NCBI GenBank assembly: GCA_027483425.1
Contig: JAIXUR010000196.1
Location: 1-5,699 of the forward strand
Origin: Cyanobacteriota bacterium
Lineage (GTDB): Bacteria; Cyanobacteriota; Cyanobacteriia; Phormidesmidales; Phormidesmidaceae
DNA: 5,699 nucleotides
Direction of reading: 5' to 3'
Shown: positions 5,093-5,699 of the stretch, piece after piece
Layout of the letters: every line of letters starts with the position of its first letter
Numbering within the stretch: the first letter of the stretch is position 1
Notes under the pieces: generated by a model
Databases searched by the model: none
What the model was told of the DNA's origin: nothing
What the model saw: only the letters and a program-made list of their open reading frames with translations
Translations under genes and position numbers: made by a program

Positions 5093-5332
5093 GTCATTGC
5101 TCCAGGTTTCAGCGGGGATCAGGTCGCCAATGCGATCGCGCACAAAGTAGTCGTACTCTTCCAGCTCAGCCTCAATAAAGGGCCATTCCCGAGACGCGAC
5201 ATAGCCGCACAGCGCACAAATTGGCTGGCATCGATCGAGGGTGCCGCACTCGACGAGGTGCTTAGCCTCGTCACGAATTTCATCAATGGTATAGTGCCGA
5301 GCAATGACCCGATTAGCGGTTGTGGTTGTCAT
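5090..5332 (-). CDS. DUF4327-like small protein with a four-cysteine cluster
   Basis: An 80-residue protein with the pattern I associate with the cyanobacterial DUF4327 family: YTIDEIRDEAKHLVE (14-28), QPICALCGYV (36-45), REWPFIEAELEEYDYFVRDR (48-67) and IGDLIPAETW (68-77). The family is of unknown function. The protein is acidic, soluble-looking and lacks a signal peptide. Four cysteines (29, 35, 39, 42) fall within 14 residues as C-x5-C-x3-C-x2-C. As I recall the family usually keeps only the last of them, so this may be a metal or redox site particular to this lineage. ATG 5332 is supported by GAGG eight bases upstream. The gene converges on the HxlR-type gene, with 45 bp between stops, and lies downstream of the CAP gene on the same strand but 232 bp away, so it is probably transcribed alone. 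Confidence 0.88.
   Translation of the reverse strand: MTTTTANRVIARHYTIDEIRDEAKHLVECGTLDRCQPICALCGYVASREWPFIEAELEEYDYFVRDRIGDLIPAETWSND
5132..5139. repeat. HIP1 octamer GCGATCGC
   Basis: Copy inside the DUF4327-like gene, encoding the RDRIGD region. Confidence 0.9.
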
Positions 5333-5378
5333 GGCGTAGCCCTCTAAAAACTGGATGGCAACGGGAGGATGTTGAGCT

Positions 5379-5394
5379 ATTAACCACCTTTAAT
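5379..5394. promoter_or_regulatory. Dyad ATTAA-N6-TTAAT upstream of the DUF4327-like gene
   Basis: A perfect 5-bp inverted repeat around CCACCT, 46-61 bp before the start of the minus-strand gene. It is AT-rich within a GC-rich context and in the position expected for a promoter or operator. No regulator family can be named from it. Confidence 0.25.
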
Positions 5395-5455
5395 AATGCA
5401 ACCCTAGCCTTGGGGATCAAAGCAGTTGATGCGTATCCTTACCTTTGTTTACCCA

Positions 5456-5487
5456 CTGAAACATTGTAGCCTGGTACACAGTTTCAG
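5456..5487. promoter_or_regulatory. 32-bp bipartite dyad in the gap before the CAP gene
   Basis: CTGAAAC (5456-5462) mirrors GTTTCAG (5481-5487), and inside them TGTA (5465-5468) mirrors TACA (5475-5478) around GCCTGG. The two pairs share one axis and are separated by two mismatched bases on each side. As RNA this would be a 7-bp stem, a 2x2 internal loop, a 4-bp stem and a six-base loop. It lies 77 bp after the CAP-gene stop and 123 bp before the DUF4327-like start, without a T run, so an operator is as likely as a terminator. Confidence 0.35.
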
Positions 5488-5564
5488 GTCTGGTTCAGAG
5501 CACCTCAAGCCCTGTCCTCAAAACACCTGCCCGTTGGCTTCCCATGGGCCTGATCCGCGCTGAT

Positions 5565-5699
5565 CTAGCGAGGTCGAGCAAACACCTGGGTCCAGTAGAG
5601 GTGTCCAGCACCCACCGCAGAGCCAATGCCCAACTCGGTAAAGGCGGGGTTGAGAATATTCTGGCGGTGACCGGGGCTACTCATCCAGCCAGCCATGAC
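5565..5699 (-). CDS. CAP/SCP-domain protein, C-terminal end (5' part outside window)
   Basis: The last 44 residues of a protein that enters from the right edge and stops at TAG (5565-5567). The visible sequence carries the C-terminal signature of the CAP (CRISP/antigen 5/PR-1, SCP) superfamily: WMSSPGHRQNILNP (5-18), FTELGIG (20-26) and YWTQVFA (35-41). The histidine of GHR is one of the conserved cavity residues. Bacterial CAP proteins are usually secreted or envelope proteins of unclear activity, and any signal peptide would lie outside the window. The domain ends only four residues before the stop, so nothing follows it. Identification of the domain is firm; total length and any N-terminal domains cannot be known. 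Confidence 0.9.
   Translation of the reverse strand, partial: VMAGWMSSPGHRQNILNPAFTELGIGSAVGAGHLYWTQVFARPR

Noticed and set aside
5465..5478. NtcA-type site (GTA-N8-TAC)
   Set aside because: The spacing between GTA and TAC is six bases and no matching -10 element is in place.

Overview
The window looks like chromosomal DNA from a GC-rich, probably filamentous cyanobacterium. The octamer GCGATCGC (HIP1) occurs five times. Two small proteins resemble families known almost only from cyanobacteria (DUF1816 and DUF4327). The other genes (HxlR regulator, RlmB-type methyltransferase, CAP-domain protein, alpha/beta hydrolase) fit such a genome. No mobile element, CRISPR array, tRNA or rRNA is visible. 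All family names come from reading motifs by eye, with no database search.

Layout: (1) 2-1246, plus strand, the 3' part of a very Pro/Ala/Ser/Thr/Gln-rich coding region that enters from the left edge through a 15-bp tandem repeat (AQSSV) and ends in an acidic tail. (2) A 117-bp gap containing a direct repeat and a potential stem, then 1364-2191, plus strand, a complete alpha/beta hydrolase with a clear Ser-Asp-His triad. (3) A convergent gap with weak hairpins, then 2334-2627, minus strand, a DUF1816 protein. (4) A strong bidirectional terminator-like hairpin at 2676-2713 overlaps the stop codon of 2695-4317, minus strand. This gene encodes an RlmB/TrmH-family 23S rRNA 2'-O-methyltransferase whose N-terminal half is a 28-copy heptapeptide array (consensus KPRYDGS/D). 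(5) A 355-bp divergent gap, then 4673-5044, plus strand, an HxlR-family winged-helix regulator with one conserved cysteine. (6) 5090-5332, minus strand, a DUF4327-like 80-residue protein with an unusual cluster of four cysteines. (7) A 232-bp gap with two dyad symmetries, then 5565-5699, minus strand, the C-terminal end of a CAP/SCP-domain protein that continues past the right edge.

The genes do not form an obvious pathway or operon. Neighbours are mostly convergent or divergent, and the only same-strand close pair (rlmB and DUF1816) is separated by the hairpin. The strongest unusual signals are the long Arg/Tyr heptad array fused to the rRNA methyltransferase, the cysteine cluster in the DUF4327-like protein, and the repeat-driven low-complexity protein at the left edge. 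I found nothing that amounts to a new defence or mobile system.
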